A stretch of DNA of 64,000 bases from Albibacterium sp035514885 (GTDB lineage: Bacteria; Bacteroidota; Bacteroidia; Sphingobacteriales; Sphingobacteriaceae), in assembly GCF_035514885.1 (NCBI RefSeq), contig NZ_DATJCH010000013.1:39480-103479 (forward strand), in the 5' to 3' direction. Under the pieces are notes generated by a model that worked only from the letters and a program-made list of their open reading frames with translations, had not been told where the DNA came from and did not search any database. Positions 33,325 through 42,290 of this stretch are shown one piece after another. Within the stretch, counting starts at the first letter, position 1. Every line of letters begins with the position of its first letter. The position numbers were made by a program, and so were the translations under genes.

Positions 33325-35997
33325 TTAATTTTTAGGTTTAAATACTTCATGGTTTTCATTTCCACCCGATGTTAAATAAGCAATCAAATCTTTCAATTCA
33401 TCTTTATTTAACGGACTGATTGTTCCTGGAGGCATAATAGAAACCTCTGATACTTTTACTTCAGCAACATTTGCTTTTGGTATCTCTCTAAGAACTTGTG
33501 GAGCATATGGATTTTGCGAAATAGAATATGAATTCGTAGTTTCGTTCACTACTCTACCAAGAACTGAAGTTCCATCTTTCAATGTCAAAACTGTAGAACC
33601 ATATTGATCTGAAATGGTCTGACTTGGAAGAATAATTGCTGTTAATATATCTTTAGCTGAAAATCTAGTTCCCAATTGAGTTAAATCAGGTCCTGACGAA
33701 CCACCCTCTCCTTGGACTGAATGACACTGTATACAATTAACTGCTGCAAACATCGCTTTCCCTCTGGCAAAATCACGATTGCCGGAATCGGCTTCAACAA
33801 CAGGCAATGCAGTTTCTACTGTCCAGTTGCCACGCGGACCTTGAGGTCTGATACCTGTAGCGGCTAATGCAACACCACGTCCCGTACCACTTAAAAGTTC
33901 ACTTCCAGACATTACATTATAACGAGCAGAATCGGCTTGAGGAACATTTGCTAACGCCATATTTCTAGCAGCATTAATAAATCCTACATAGCTATTGCCA
34001 CCCTTGTATCCGAATGCATCATAGAACCATTTAAAGTAACTTTCACGCATTTCCGGAGTCCATCCTGATTTGGCATTGGCACCACTTAAAACAGTTGCTA
34101 AATATACTTGTTGTGCAGGTGGAGTTTTTGCCAACATTCCGGCAATATCCAATCCATACTGAGGATTCCGCATAATCAAATCAGAAGAACTCATAATAGT
34201 TTGCTGATAGGAAGCATCATCTTTTGCTGTAGCAAGCATCGTAACAGTTTTTTTAATCGCTTCCGGAGAATCTAAGTAGACCAATACTTTTGCTAACTCT
34301 CTATCTAATTCATTATTCCCAGATGGGTAAAGTGGATTTAAATAATTAATAACAGCAGCCTTTTCTTGATTATCTGGCATTCCTAATCTCAGAATTGCTA
34401 ACTCAATAGCTCTGGTAAGATCCAATTTCTGATCTACAGGAAGACTTGCAATATTGGCAGAAACCAACTTTTTAAAGATTTGAGCTTTTGAAGCCTGATC
34501 TCCAACTCTTACCATTGCAATCATAGCTTGAGTAAGTGCACGAGGATTTGTTTCATTTAAGGCTAAGTTCCTCCAAGAACCTATTGGTTGATGTTCAATT
34601 GCGATACGAGCAGCATAACGTATATACCTGTCTTCATGTTTCAAATAAGGCCAAGATACCGATACAGCATTTGGGTGTGCTCCGGCACCATGAAATACCT
34701 CTAATTGCTTTCTGATTTTAGCTTCCGGAGTTTCTACCACATTTACAGTTGGAGCTTTGAAGGTTTTATAGTCTTTATGGTATACACGATAAACATCAGA
34801 ACTTAATCTACGTCCGCCTGTAAGGAAATACATAGCACCATCCGGCCCTATATTACCATCTGTTAAAGGTAACGGTGACCCAGATATAAACTCTTCTGCA
34901 TTACCTTCATAACCAGCTCCTTTAGGGCTTGTATGAATTGCATATATGATACCAAAACTCCAATCAAAAGCGAACATACTTGTTCTATACTTTTCAGGAA
35001 ATTTAGCTTTGCCTCCATACATAAAGTTTGTTGGAGACCCCTGACCGATATTAACGATAGCAGGCAAATTATCCGGATAAGCAGGAGACCATTTGCTATT
35101 ACCTGTACGCCATCCGAATTCACTTCCGCTAGGCGAGAAACTTACGCGTGTTGGACGATACCATGGCATCCCGAAATCCCACTCCATATCTGCATCATAC
35201 ACGAACAAATCACCCGCATCATTGAAATCAAAATCAAAAGCATTTCTGTAACCAGCACTAATTAATTCATAGTTTTTGCCTTCAGGATCTGTTTTTGCAA
35301 TCCAACCACCTGGTGCCATCCGATTATTGGCATGACCTCTTGGATCCTTTATTAAAGGAAACAAATTGTCCTCTTGCCAGTCATGAGGCAAACGATAATG
35401 ACTCATTTCAGGAAGATCCGTATGATTCCCAGCTACTATATATAATGATTTGCCATCAGGTGATAACCTGATACTATGCGGACCATGTTCGCCAGGTTCA
35501 CCGCTCAAAGCGAGTAACTGAGTAATTTTATCGTATTTATCGTCGTTATCTGTGTCTTGTAATCTATAGAATCCATTCTCAGGACCATTTCCATTAGCTA
35601 CATTATTGGGTGTATTGTTTACCATCACATAAAGACTATTAAATGCATATAATAGTCCTTGAGCATAACCCATGGCTACTTTGGAAGTATCTGTACCCAT
35701 GGTAAGTTTCTCAACTTTAGGCTTTACAGTACCAGAACCAATTGCAGGAACCTCCAGACGGTATAAGAAACCATACTGATCTGCTGTAATCATTCGGCCT
35801 TTATCATCGAAGGTCATTGCAACCCAAGATCCCTGATCATTTTCTGAAGGACTGTAAAGGTGTTCGATTACAAAACCTTCAGGTACAACAATCTTTTCTG
35901 TCTTCGGATCCCCGGGCTGTTCACTATCCCACGAAGCAATCACTAGAGCGAGGAACACTAATACCAGAATAGGGATCTTTTTTAGGTAGTTTTTCAT
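33325..35997 (-). CDS. Secreted propeller/HEAT/heme-c protein, sugar dehydrogenase-like
   Basis: This 890-residue exported protein has a signal peptide (residues 1-23, then W-D-S). Residues ~35-410 form a beta-propeller like soluble sugar dehydrogenases and the membrane-bound dehydrogenase domain of Verrucomicrobia and Planctomycetes (GPHSIRLSPDGKSLYIVAGNHTD, YELISAGYRNAFDFDFN). Residues ~430-660 are HEAT-like helical repeats. The C-terminal ~140 residues carry one heme-c motif CIQCHSVQGEG and the segment KDGTSVLGRVVNE...IMPPG, typical of the putative heme-binding domain TIGR02603. It probably oxidises a sugar in the periplasm and passes electrons to the heme. The cofactor in the propeller is not shown. 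Confidence 0.85.
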   Translation of the reverse strand: MKNYLKKIPILVLVFLALVIASWDSEQPGDPKTEKIVVPEGFVIEHLYSPSENDQGSWVAMTFDDKGRMITADQYGFLYRLEVPAIGSGTVKPKVEKLTMGTDTSKVAMGYAQGLLYAFNSLYVMVNNTPNNVANGNGPENGFYRLQDTDNDDKYDKITQLLALSGEPGEHGPHSIRLSPDGKSLYIVAGNHTDLPEMSHYRLPHDWQEDNLFPLIKDPRGHANNRMAPGGWIAKTDPEGKNYELISAGYRNAFDFDFNDAGDLFVYDADMEWDFGMPWYRPTRVSFSPSGSEFGWRTGNSKWSPAYPDNLPAIVNIGQGSPTNFMYGGKAKFPEKYRTSMFAFDWSFGIIYAIHTSPKGAGYEGNAEEFISGSPLPLTDGNIGPDGAMYFLTGGRRLSSDVYRVYHKDYKTFKAPTVNVVETPEAKIRKQLEVFHGAGAHPNAVSVSWPYLKHEDRYIRYAARIAIEHQPIGSWRNLALNETNPRALTQAMIAMVRVGDQASKAQIFKKLVSANIASLPVDQKLDLTRAIELAILRLGMPDNQEKAAVINYLNPLYPSGNNELDRELAKVLVYLDSPEAIKKTVTMLATAKDDASYQQTIMSSSDLIMRNPQYGLDIAGMLAKTPPAQQVYLATVLSGANAKSGWTPEMRESYFKWFYDAFGYKGGNSYVGFINAARNMALANVPQADSARYNVMSGSELLSGTGRGVALAATGIRPQGPRGNWTVETALPVVEADSGNRDFARGKAMFAAVNCIQCHSVQGEGGSSGPDLTQLGTRFSAKDILTAIILPSQTISDQYGSTVLTLKDGTSVLGRVVNETTNSYSISQNPYAPQVLREIPKANVAEVKVSEVSIMPPGTISPLNKDELKDLIAYLTSGGNENHEVFKPKN

Positions 35998-36034
35998 AGA
36001 TTTTAAGTTAATTAGTTTTTGTTTCTTTCAGCAA

Positions 36035-36067
36035 AAGAACGATAACAATATAATCATTATCGTTCTT
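36035..36067 (-). promoter_or_regulatory. Intercistronic hairpin after susD, probable attenuator
   Basis: AAGAACGATAA and TTATCGTTCTT are perfect 11-nt arms around an 11-nt AT-rich loop, with only four T following on the minus strand. Placed in the 81-nt gap between susD and the catabolic genes, it can lower or process the downstream mRNA, so that SusC/SusD are made in excess. Confidence 0.5.
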
Positions 36068-36078
36068 ATTATGTTCTA

Positions 36079-37566
36079 TTATTTCCATTCAGGATTTTGC
36101 TCAATATTATTAAGCCTGGTTTCTCTTTCAGGAATTGGATACAACAACTTCCATGGTTGAATATTATAAGTTGCAGCACTTAAACGATCCAATAATTCTT
36201 TTTGCTCATTACCATGTGCTGTCATGATCTCGATAGCCTTACCGCTTCGAAGCAGTTGAAACCAACGATGATTTTCAAAAGCTAATTCAACCCTTTGTTC
36301 ATGAAGAATAGCATCTTTCAAATCAGGTGTACTTAATCCAGATAGAGGACCTAAATCAGCACGATCACGAACTTGGTTAAGTGGACCGTAAGGATCACCA
36401 GAACCTGATTCTGCCATCGCTTCAGATAGCATTAATAGCACATAAGAATAACGGTAAACCGGCATATTTTCATCAGCTCTTGAATTCCTAGGATATGGAG
36501 GATGATAGTATTTTTTAATAAATGGAATTGTGCTACCACCAAAATACTCTGCTTCCTGATACTTTTCATTAGCTGCATTAGTAAACATTTGTATCGATGC
36601 ATCTTTACGAATATCACCCGGTTCGTAAGCATTCACCATACTCGGTGTAGGTATATTCCAAGCACCTAATTGTCCGCCAAAACCTGTAAGAATCTGTCTT
36701 CCATCACGAGGTCCGAATGAGAATATCCAATTAGCAGCTTCTGACTCTAAACCAAAGTTAAATTGAATAGCATAAATAGATTCATTGTTATTCTTTTTAG
36801 CAGGATCAAAATTATCTGCATAATTGTCCAATAAACCATAGCCCATTGTAGTAACTTCTTGCAATGCTGGGATGGCTAAGTCATACTGCTTTGTTGTTAT
36901 ATAAACCTCTCCTAACAGAGTCATTGCAGCGGCCTTTGTAGCTCTTCCAAGATTTGCTCCTGTAAATTTAGGTGGTAGGTTGCCAGCAGCAGCTTTCGCA
37001 TCCAGAATAATCTGATCATAAATAGCTTGAACACTTGCCTTTTCTCCTCCAAAAGCATTTTCCGGTCCTGAAATTTCCTCTAATATTAAGGGTACTTCTC
37101 CAAATAACCTAACCAGATGGAAGTATTGCATAGCACGTAAGAACTGTAATTCACCCTTGTATTGGTTTTTCAAGGTTTCATCAGCAAACTCGACAGCATC
37201 TATTTTACCCAAAACAACATTTGCTTGCTGAATAGTTGTATAAAGTCGACTCCAAACATCTTGTACTTGATTATTGGTTGGAGAAATCAAAAACTCATCA
37301 AGCTCTTCTCTTTGTTGAGCTCCACGATTTCCTTCATCGTATTGATAATTCGTATTATCTGATCTCATTTCAGTCATAGCAGGAAAGTTTCCTGTATAGG
37401 TTGCCTGTGTTGTAGCGTAAACTCCGTTTACTGCCAAACGTATCTGGTCTTCTGTCTTATAATAGTCTTCACCTCTTGAGAAAGTATAAGGATCAACATC
37501 TAGTAGTTTATTACAGGATGTCATACTAAGAAGGAGGAGCGCTATCGCATATATTTTTATTTTCAT
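36079..37566 (-). CDS. SusD/RagB family nutrient-binding lipoprotein
   Basis: This 495-residue lipoprotein (lipobox MTSC, Cys18) has the SusD layout: DPYTFSRGEDYYKTEDQIRLAVNGVYA near the start, TPR-like helices (YKGELQFLRAMQYFHLVRLFGEVPL), and the C-terminal YPIPERETRLNNIEQNPEWK. It caps the SusC pore on the cell surface and binds the glycan or oligosaccharide. It follows susC by 20 nt. The binding residues for a given sugar cannot be read from sequence. Confidence 0.94.
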   Translation of the reverse strand: MKIKIYAIALLLLSMTSCNKLLDVDPYTFSRGEDYYKTEDQIRLAVNGVYATTQATYTGNFPAMTEMRSDNTNYQYDEGNRGAQQREELDEFLISPTNNQVQDVWSRLYTTIQQANVVLGKIDAVEFADETLKNQYKGELQFLRAMQYFHLVRLFGEVPLILEEISGPENAFGGEKASVQAIYDQIILDAKAAAGNLPPKFTGANLGRATKAAAMTLLGEVYITTKQYDLAIPALQEVTTMGYGLLDNYADNFDPAKKNNNESIYAIQFNFGLESEAANWIFSFGPRDGRQILTGFGGQLGAWNIPTPSMVNAYEPGDIRKDASIQMFTNAANEKYQEAEYFGGSTIPFIKKYYHPPYPRNSRADENMPVYRYSYVLLMLSEAMAESGSGDPYGPLNQVRDRADLGPLSGLSTPDLKDAILHEQRVELAFENHRWFQLLRSGKAIEIMTAHGNEQKELLDRLSAATYNIQPWKLLYPIPERETRLNNIEQNPEWK

Positions 37567-37586
37567 CTCTATTTCGGTTTAATTAA

Positions 37587-40500
37587 TTAAAATGTAAAAT
37601 TGGTTCCCAATGTGAATATACGAGGTACAGGATAGTTCGAATAATCTAATCCTGGCACCAATGAACTTTGACTACCTCTATTATAGTTTGTTCCTTCCGG
37701 ATTTCCAGGATAATTGGTTATCGCTACTACATTTTGTACAGAACCGTATATACGTGCGGTTTTTAAGAAATTAGTTCCGATTCCATTCTTAAATGTATAC
37801 CCTAATGTAATATTCTTCACCCAGGCATAATCTGTTTTATGGATCATTCCGGAATGAGAATCTCTAAACATTACACGGCCTCTACCTTCACCAGCAGTTG
37901 TTGGAACAATCCCTTTTCCAGGATTTGCTTCAGACTTCCATCTGTCAGCAACATCCCTGGTTACATTAAATACTCCGTCAATATTCCAGGTATAATAGCT
38001 TGTTGCACGAAGCATTTCTGCACCCATCGCTCCTACTACTAAAACACGAAGATCCAGGTTCTTGTAATTCAATGAATTGGTAAGACCCCAGGTAAAATCA
38101 GGATATGGATTTCCAATTACTTCAAAATCTGCGAATGGCGTAATCTCCCCATCTCCATTAACATCTTTAAAGCGCATATTTCCTGGAATCGCGCCAGGGA
38201 ATTTGGGATATTTATCCAAATCAGCTTGATTTTGATAAATACCTTCAACACGGTAACCGATAAGCATACCTAGTGGCTGTCCAATCACACTAACGTTGGT
38301 TGGGTTACCTTCACTACTGCTACCAGAATATAAAGGATCAGTACTTCTACCCAATGCAACTACTTTATTCTTATTGAAGGAAATATTAAAGTTTGTTGAC
38401 CATCTGAAATTCTCACCATTGATATTACGTGAGTTAATTCCCAATTCAAAACCTTGGTTACGGATATCTCCACGATTTTCCATAGCTGTTCCAAAACCTG
38501 AAGATTGTGGAATTTCAGATTCCAATAATAGATCCTGCGTGTTTCTAATATAGAAGTCCGCTGTCATTGTCAATCTATTATTTAAAATAGTCAAATCATA
38601 CCCCAAGTTTAATTCCCGCATTTTTTCCCATCCTAGGAAAGAATTTCCTAAGTTAGTTTTCCAGCGACCATTGGCTAATCCACTATTAAACGCATAATCA
38701 TTTGTACCAATATTACTCATGTAACTATAATTCCCGATATTAAAGTTACCAGAGAAACCATAAGAAGCTCTCAACTTGAATTCATTCATCCATGATACAT
38801 CTTTCAAGAAGTTCTCATCAGATAGTCTCCAACCTAAAGCTAAGGATGGGAAAGTACCCCAGCGATTGTCCGCTCCAAAACGAGATGAACCATCACTTCT
38901 TACAGTAGCAGTCACTAAGTATTTATCAAGATAAGCATAGTTAACTCTGGCAAGATAGGAAACTAGACCCCACTCTTGTTTATTCGTATTTCCTGTAATA
39001 CGAGCTGCAGCATTCAAAGTCTGAATGTCATCATTCGCGAACTCATTTCCATCAAAAGATCCATTTAGGAACTTATTAGATTGTACAGTAAATCCCAACA
39101 ATGCAGAAAGCGAATGATTTCCTTGTCTAAGGTCATAGTTTAAGGTGTTTTCATTTAGCCAGTTCATAGAAGAGCGACTTGTATATCTACCCGTTGGAAT
39201 AGATGGATTTGGGTTATTCTGACCTCTTATTGTTGATGGTCTAAAATATTCTGAGTCACCACTACCGTAATCAACATTAAATGTTGATTTTAATTTTAAA
39301 TCTTTTATAAACTCATATTCTCCATAGGTATTAAATAATACCCTTGCACTACTAGCTTTATTAACAGTTTCATTTAAAACCATAACTGGGTTAGGGTTTC
39401 CAAAAGTTCCTGGTGTCTGTATATATACATTATATGAACCATCCTCGTTATAAACTGCTGGAATTGGATTTGCAATGTCGAAAAACTCATCCCTGCCTTG
39501 GCCCCTAACGCTACCATTTGTATAGGTAAGAGAAGGTGATAAACTAACTCCTACTCTAAACTTATCTGTTAAATTTGCATCAACATTACTTCTCAATGAA
39601 TAACGTTCAAAGCCTGTATTGAGCATAACACCTTGTTGGTTAAAGTAACCTGCTGATACATAGGCCTTAATATTATCGCTACCACCACTAAAACTTAGAT
39701 TGATATCTGACATTGGGGCAACGCGAGTTACTTCATCAAACCAGTTAGTTCCCTTACCAATCAATGATGGATTACGATATATCTCAGGGATCTCATCCAA
39801 TGATGGCTCTCTTCCTTGCTCATATCTTATTTTATCCATTTCAGCTTCCTGTCTCCACTGTGCAAACTCCTGACCGTTCATTAAATCAGGCCTCCCCTTC
39901 TGAGGAACTTCTTGCAAACCGGTACTTGCAGTTAAAGCTATCGTAGGCTTACCACTTCTTCCTTTCTTGGTATTAATAATCACTACTCCGTTTGCACCTC
40001 TCGAACCGTAAATAGCGGTAGCAGAAGCATCCTTTAAGATAGTCATTGATTCAATATCCTGAGGATTGATCTCACTCATCGGATTGGATCGCTGACTAGA
40101 AGAACTAGGAACGGGAAAACCATCGATTACATATAATGGCTCACTAGCTGCCCCAACGGCACCAACACCACGAACTCGTATTTGAGGTCCCCCTCCAGGT
40201 ATACCATTGGAAGTACTAACATTCACGCCAGCAACCTGTCCGGCAAGAGCTTGGTCAGGAGAAGCTAATGCTTGATCTCTCACATTTCCCATCGAAACAG
40301 TAGATACAGATCCTGTTACATCTTTACTCTGCTGAGTTCCGTAACCAACAATAACAACTTCTTCCAACCCTTCCGAGCCGCTTGCAAGTGTTATATTAAT
40401 TGTTCCGGCACTTCCAACAGTTCGTTCCTGCTCGTTATATCCGATGTTTCGAAAAACAAGTACAGAACCCAACGGAACCGAAATTGAATAAGTTCCCGTC

Positions 40501-40685
40501 GCACTAGTCACAGTTCCCTGTTGTGAGCCTTTCACTAGAACGGAGACCCCGCCAATTGGGCCAGCTTCGTCCCTAACAGTTCCCGTAACTTGAACGGTCT
40601 GTTGAGCAAAAACAGTAAGACTAAATAAGAGGCTGCAACAAAGCATGAGCAGCTTTTGGCTAAAGAATAGATAAAATCGCATCAT
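37587..40685 (-). CDS. SusC/RagA TonB-linked outer-membrane transporter
   Basis: This 1032-residue transporter has a signal peptide ending at VFAQQ, a carboxypeptidase-D-like N-terminal domain (VTGTVRDEAGPIGGVSVLVKGSQQGTVT), the TonB box region LEEVVIVGYGTQ, a plug with VRGVGAVG and IYGSRGANGVVIINTKKG, and a ~700-residue barrel ending in FTLGTNFTF. No STN signalling domain is seen, so control by an ECF-sigma/anti-sigma pair through this protein is unlikely. It heads the operon behind a promoter with an inverted repeat. Confidence 0.95.
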   Translation of the reverse strand: MMRFYLFFSQKLLMLCCSLLFSLTVFAQQTVQVTGTVRDEAGPIGGVSVLVKGSQQGTVTSATGTYSISVPLGSVLVFRNIGYNEQERTVGSAGTINITLASGSEGLEEVVIVGYGTQQSKDVTGSVSTVSMGNVRDQALASPDQALAGQVAGVNVSTSNGIPGGGPQIRVRGVGAVGAASEPLYVIDGFPVPSSSSQRSNPMSEINPQDIESMTILKDASATAIYGSRGANGVVIINTKKGRSGKPTIALTASTGLQEVPQKGRPDLMNGQEFAQWRQEAEMDKIRYEQGREPSLDEIPEIYRNPSLIGKGTNWFDEVTRVAPMSDINLSFSGGSDNIKAYVSAGYFNQQGVMLNTGFERYSLRSNVDANLTDKFRVGVSLSPSLTYTNGSVRGQGRDEFFDIANPIPAVYNEDGSYNVYIQTPGTFGNPNPVMVLNETVNKASSARVLFNTYGEYEFIKDLKLKSTFNVDYGSGDSEYFRPSTIRGQNNPNPSIPTGRYTSRSSMNWLNENTLNYDLRQGNHSLSALLGFTVQSNKFLNGSFDGNEFANDDIQTLNAAARITGNTNKQEWGLVSYLARVNYAYLDKYLVTATVRSDGSSRFGADNRWGTFPSLALGWRLSDENFLKDVSWMNEFKLRASYGFSGNFNIGNYSYMSNIGTNDYAFNSGLANGRWKTNLGNSFLGWEKMRELNLGYDLTILNNRLTMTADFYIRNTQDLLLESEIPQSSGFGTAMENRGDIRNQGFELGINSRNINGENFRWSTNFNISFNKNKVVALGRSTDPLYSGSSSEGNPTNVSVIGQPLGMLIGYRVEGIYQNQADLDKYPKFPGAIPGNMRFKDVNGDGEITPFADFEVIGNPYPDFTWGLTNSLNYKNLDLRVLVVGAMGAEMLRATSYYTWNIDGVFNVTRDVADRWKSEANPGKGIVPTTAGEGRGRVMFRDSHSGMIHKTDYAWVKNITLGYTFKNGIGTNFLKTARIYGSVQNVVAITNYPGNPEGTNYNRGSQSSLVPGLDYSNYPVPRIFTLGTNFTF

Positions 40686-40728
40686 AAGTATTGGTTTTAA
40701 AGGTTATAAAATAACGATGGTTATAAAG

Positions 40729-40759
40729 TAAATATAGCCAGGCCTGTGGGTAGCGGCAA
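40729..40759 (-). promoter_or_regulatory. Promoter of the susC operon
   Basis: On the minus strand, TTG (40759-40757), a 20-nt spacer and TATATTTA (40736-40729) match the Bacteroidota promoter with one mismatch in the -7 box. The predicted start point is about 40 nt before the susC ATG. Confidence 0.5.
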
Positions 40760-40767
40760 CCTGCTCT

Positions 40768-40794
40768 ATCCTGATGCAGCTGTAAATTCAGGAT
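40768..40794. promoter_or_regulatory. Inverted repeat upstream of the susC promoter, candidate operator
   Basis: ATCCTGA (40768-40774), 13 nt, TCAGGAT (40788-40794) is a perfect 7-bp inverted repeat. It ends 8 nt upstream of the -33 box of the susC promoter, a typical activator site. No regulator gene lies next to the operon. Confidence 0.45.
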
Positions 40795-40829
40795 TCAATT
40801 GAATAAATCTAACAGGAATAAATTAAAAA

Positions 40830-40867
40830 ATCCCTGTTGCTTACCTAATAAGGTATGCAACAGGGAT
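40830..40867 (-). terminator. Intrinsic terminator of the cupredoxin gene
   Basis: An 11-bp stem (ATCCCTGTTGC with its complement), one T-T mismatch, four more pairs (TACC/GGTA) and a 6-nt loop. On the minus strand it is followed by six T. It separates the cupredoxin from the susC operon. Confidence 0.8.
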
Positions 40868-40912
40868 CAAAAAAGCTAAAATGAAATAACTTAACGCAGG
40901 ATAGCCTAATCG

Positions 40913-41398
40913 CTATTTAGTAACTGTCATTATGCCGTGCATGATTCTCCAATGACCTGGAAAAGTACAGACAAAAGGATAGTCGCCAGGAATAGCAGGA
41001 ACTTTAACTGTTAATTCAAATTTATCACCTTGATTTAACAAAGGAGTAGAATATAATACTTCAGGGATTTTGGGTACATATTGTAATTCAGCACCATTGG
41101 CCATACCGGCTAAGACATCTGCAGCACTTCCGACTTTTTCTAATGTTCCAGGTTTGGCAATAAGGAAATTATGCTGCATAAAATCAGGATTCTCAACCAC
41201 TACCTTTACAGTAGTACTAGCCTTAACAGAAAACTTAGCCTTATCAAACCTCATTTCTCCAACAACAACTTTAATCGTAATAACCTCTTCAGCTGCTACA
41301 ACCCTATCACCTGAGATTCCGGACGCAAATGACATATTGAAGGCTATCAGACTTATTGAAACAGTAAACATTGCTACATATAAACAAACTCTATTCAT
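40913..41398 (-). CDS. Azurin/auracyanin-like cupredoxin
   Basis: This is a 161-residue exported blue-copper protein. A signal peptide (about residues 1-25, ending SFAS) precedes a cupredoxin fold. The copper ligands are visible: His in FMQHNF, then Cys in PFVCTFPGHWRIMHGIM with the following His and final Met. It is therefore a one-electron carrier in the periplasm. I start at the ATG at 41398, which gives the signal peptide directly; an upstream Met at 41464 would add 22 odd residues. It lies just upstream of the heme-c/SusCD operon but has its own terminator. Confidence 0.88.
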   Translation of the reverse strand: MNRVCLYVAMFTVSISLIAFNMSFASGISGDRVVAAEEVITIKVVVGEMRFDKAKFSVKASTTVKVVVENPDFMQHNFLIAKPGTLEKVGSAADVLAGMANGAELQYVPKIPEVLYSTPLLNQGDKFELTVKVPAIPGDYPFVCTFPGHWRIMHGIMTVTK

Positions 41399-41488
41399 AC
41401 CTTTTATCTTTATATTTAATACAAAATTAATAACCAAAGTGATTAGACTATCATGTACTATCACGGTTTAATAGCATTTCAATAAAGA

Positions 41489-42223
41489 CTAAACATATAG
41501 CTTTTGGCATTCAACACAAAAGAAAGTTCTTCTATTAGTTTTTCCCAAATGAGCTTTATGTACATGATGACCCAAAGGACAAATACTTTTAGTATTAATT
41601 AACCAATGCTTTTTTAAGGTATATTCTTTTTTCCATTTCAAAAAGTCAAAACTATATTGTCTGGCCTCCTTAATAAGCTCTTCTTTCTTAATAGGTGGGA
41701 GAGATTCTACTGTGCTAAGCGGATGAACACCAATTCGATATAAAACTTCATTTTTAATGATATTTCCAACACCAGCAAATACATTCTGATCTAGTAATAT
41801 ATCACATACCAAAGCACTTCCCTTTTCTTGCAATTTCGATTCGGCTTTCGATGGATTCCATTGATTAGATAAAACATCCGTTTCCCAGTCATAGATCTCG
41901 TTTATGTCTCCTTCAATAAACTTCAAAGAACAGGTATAGAAATTTAGCACATCATTTTTAAATATAAGTCCTAAACGTAAAGGAGTTTCTTTCTTGTCAT
42001 TAATTAAATAAGTACCAAACATTAAAAAGTGAATCTTTAAAGTAAACCCTTCAAAGCAAATTAAGAAATGTTTTCCCCAGCTTTTAAAAGCGATAATCCG
42101 TTTATCTATCATTCTTTCTTTTTCGATACTGGTATTCCCCTCCACATCTAAAATAGTTGAACCTTCTAAATGAAGTTCTTCAACAAGTTCCTTTAATATA
42201 ACAATCGACGGTCCTTCTGGCAT
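41489..42223 (-). CDS. Fpg/Nei family DNA glycosylase-like endonuclease
   Basis: This 244-residue base-excision repair enzyme starts MPEGPS; the Pro after Met is the catalytic nucleophile of this family, which fixes the start at 42223 rather than two codons upstream. The helix-two-turn-helix motif is GVGNIIKNEVLYRIGVHP, and the C-terminal zinc finger is C-x-L-G-H-x2-H...C-x2-C (ICPLGHHVHK to FFCVECQ), an unusual Cys/His pattern. It is more like endonuclease VIII than MutM. Single gene. Confidence 0.88.
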   Translation of the reverse strand: MPEGPSIVILKELVEELHLEGSTILDVEGNTSIEKERMIDKRIIAFKSWGKHFLICFEGFTLKIHFLMFGTYLINDKKETPLRLGLIFKNDVLNFYTCSLKFIEGDINEIYDWETDVLSNQWNPSKAESKLQEKGSALVCDILLDQNVFAGVGNIIKNEVLYRIGVHPLSTVESLPPIKKEELIKEARQYSFDFLKWKKEYTLKKHWLINTKSICPLGHHVHKAHLGKTNRRTFFCVECQKLYV

Positions 42224-42290
42224 AATCAATAGAGTTAATTAAAAAACACCTTTGGAAGAAAATGGTTTGGCTAGCCTACAGCAAAATGAC

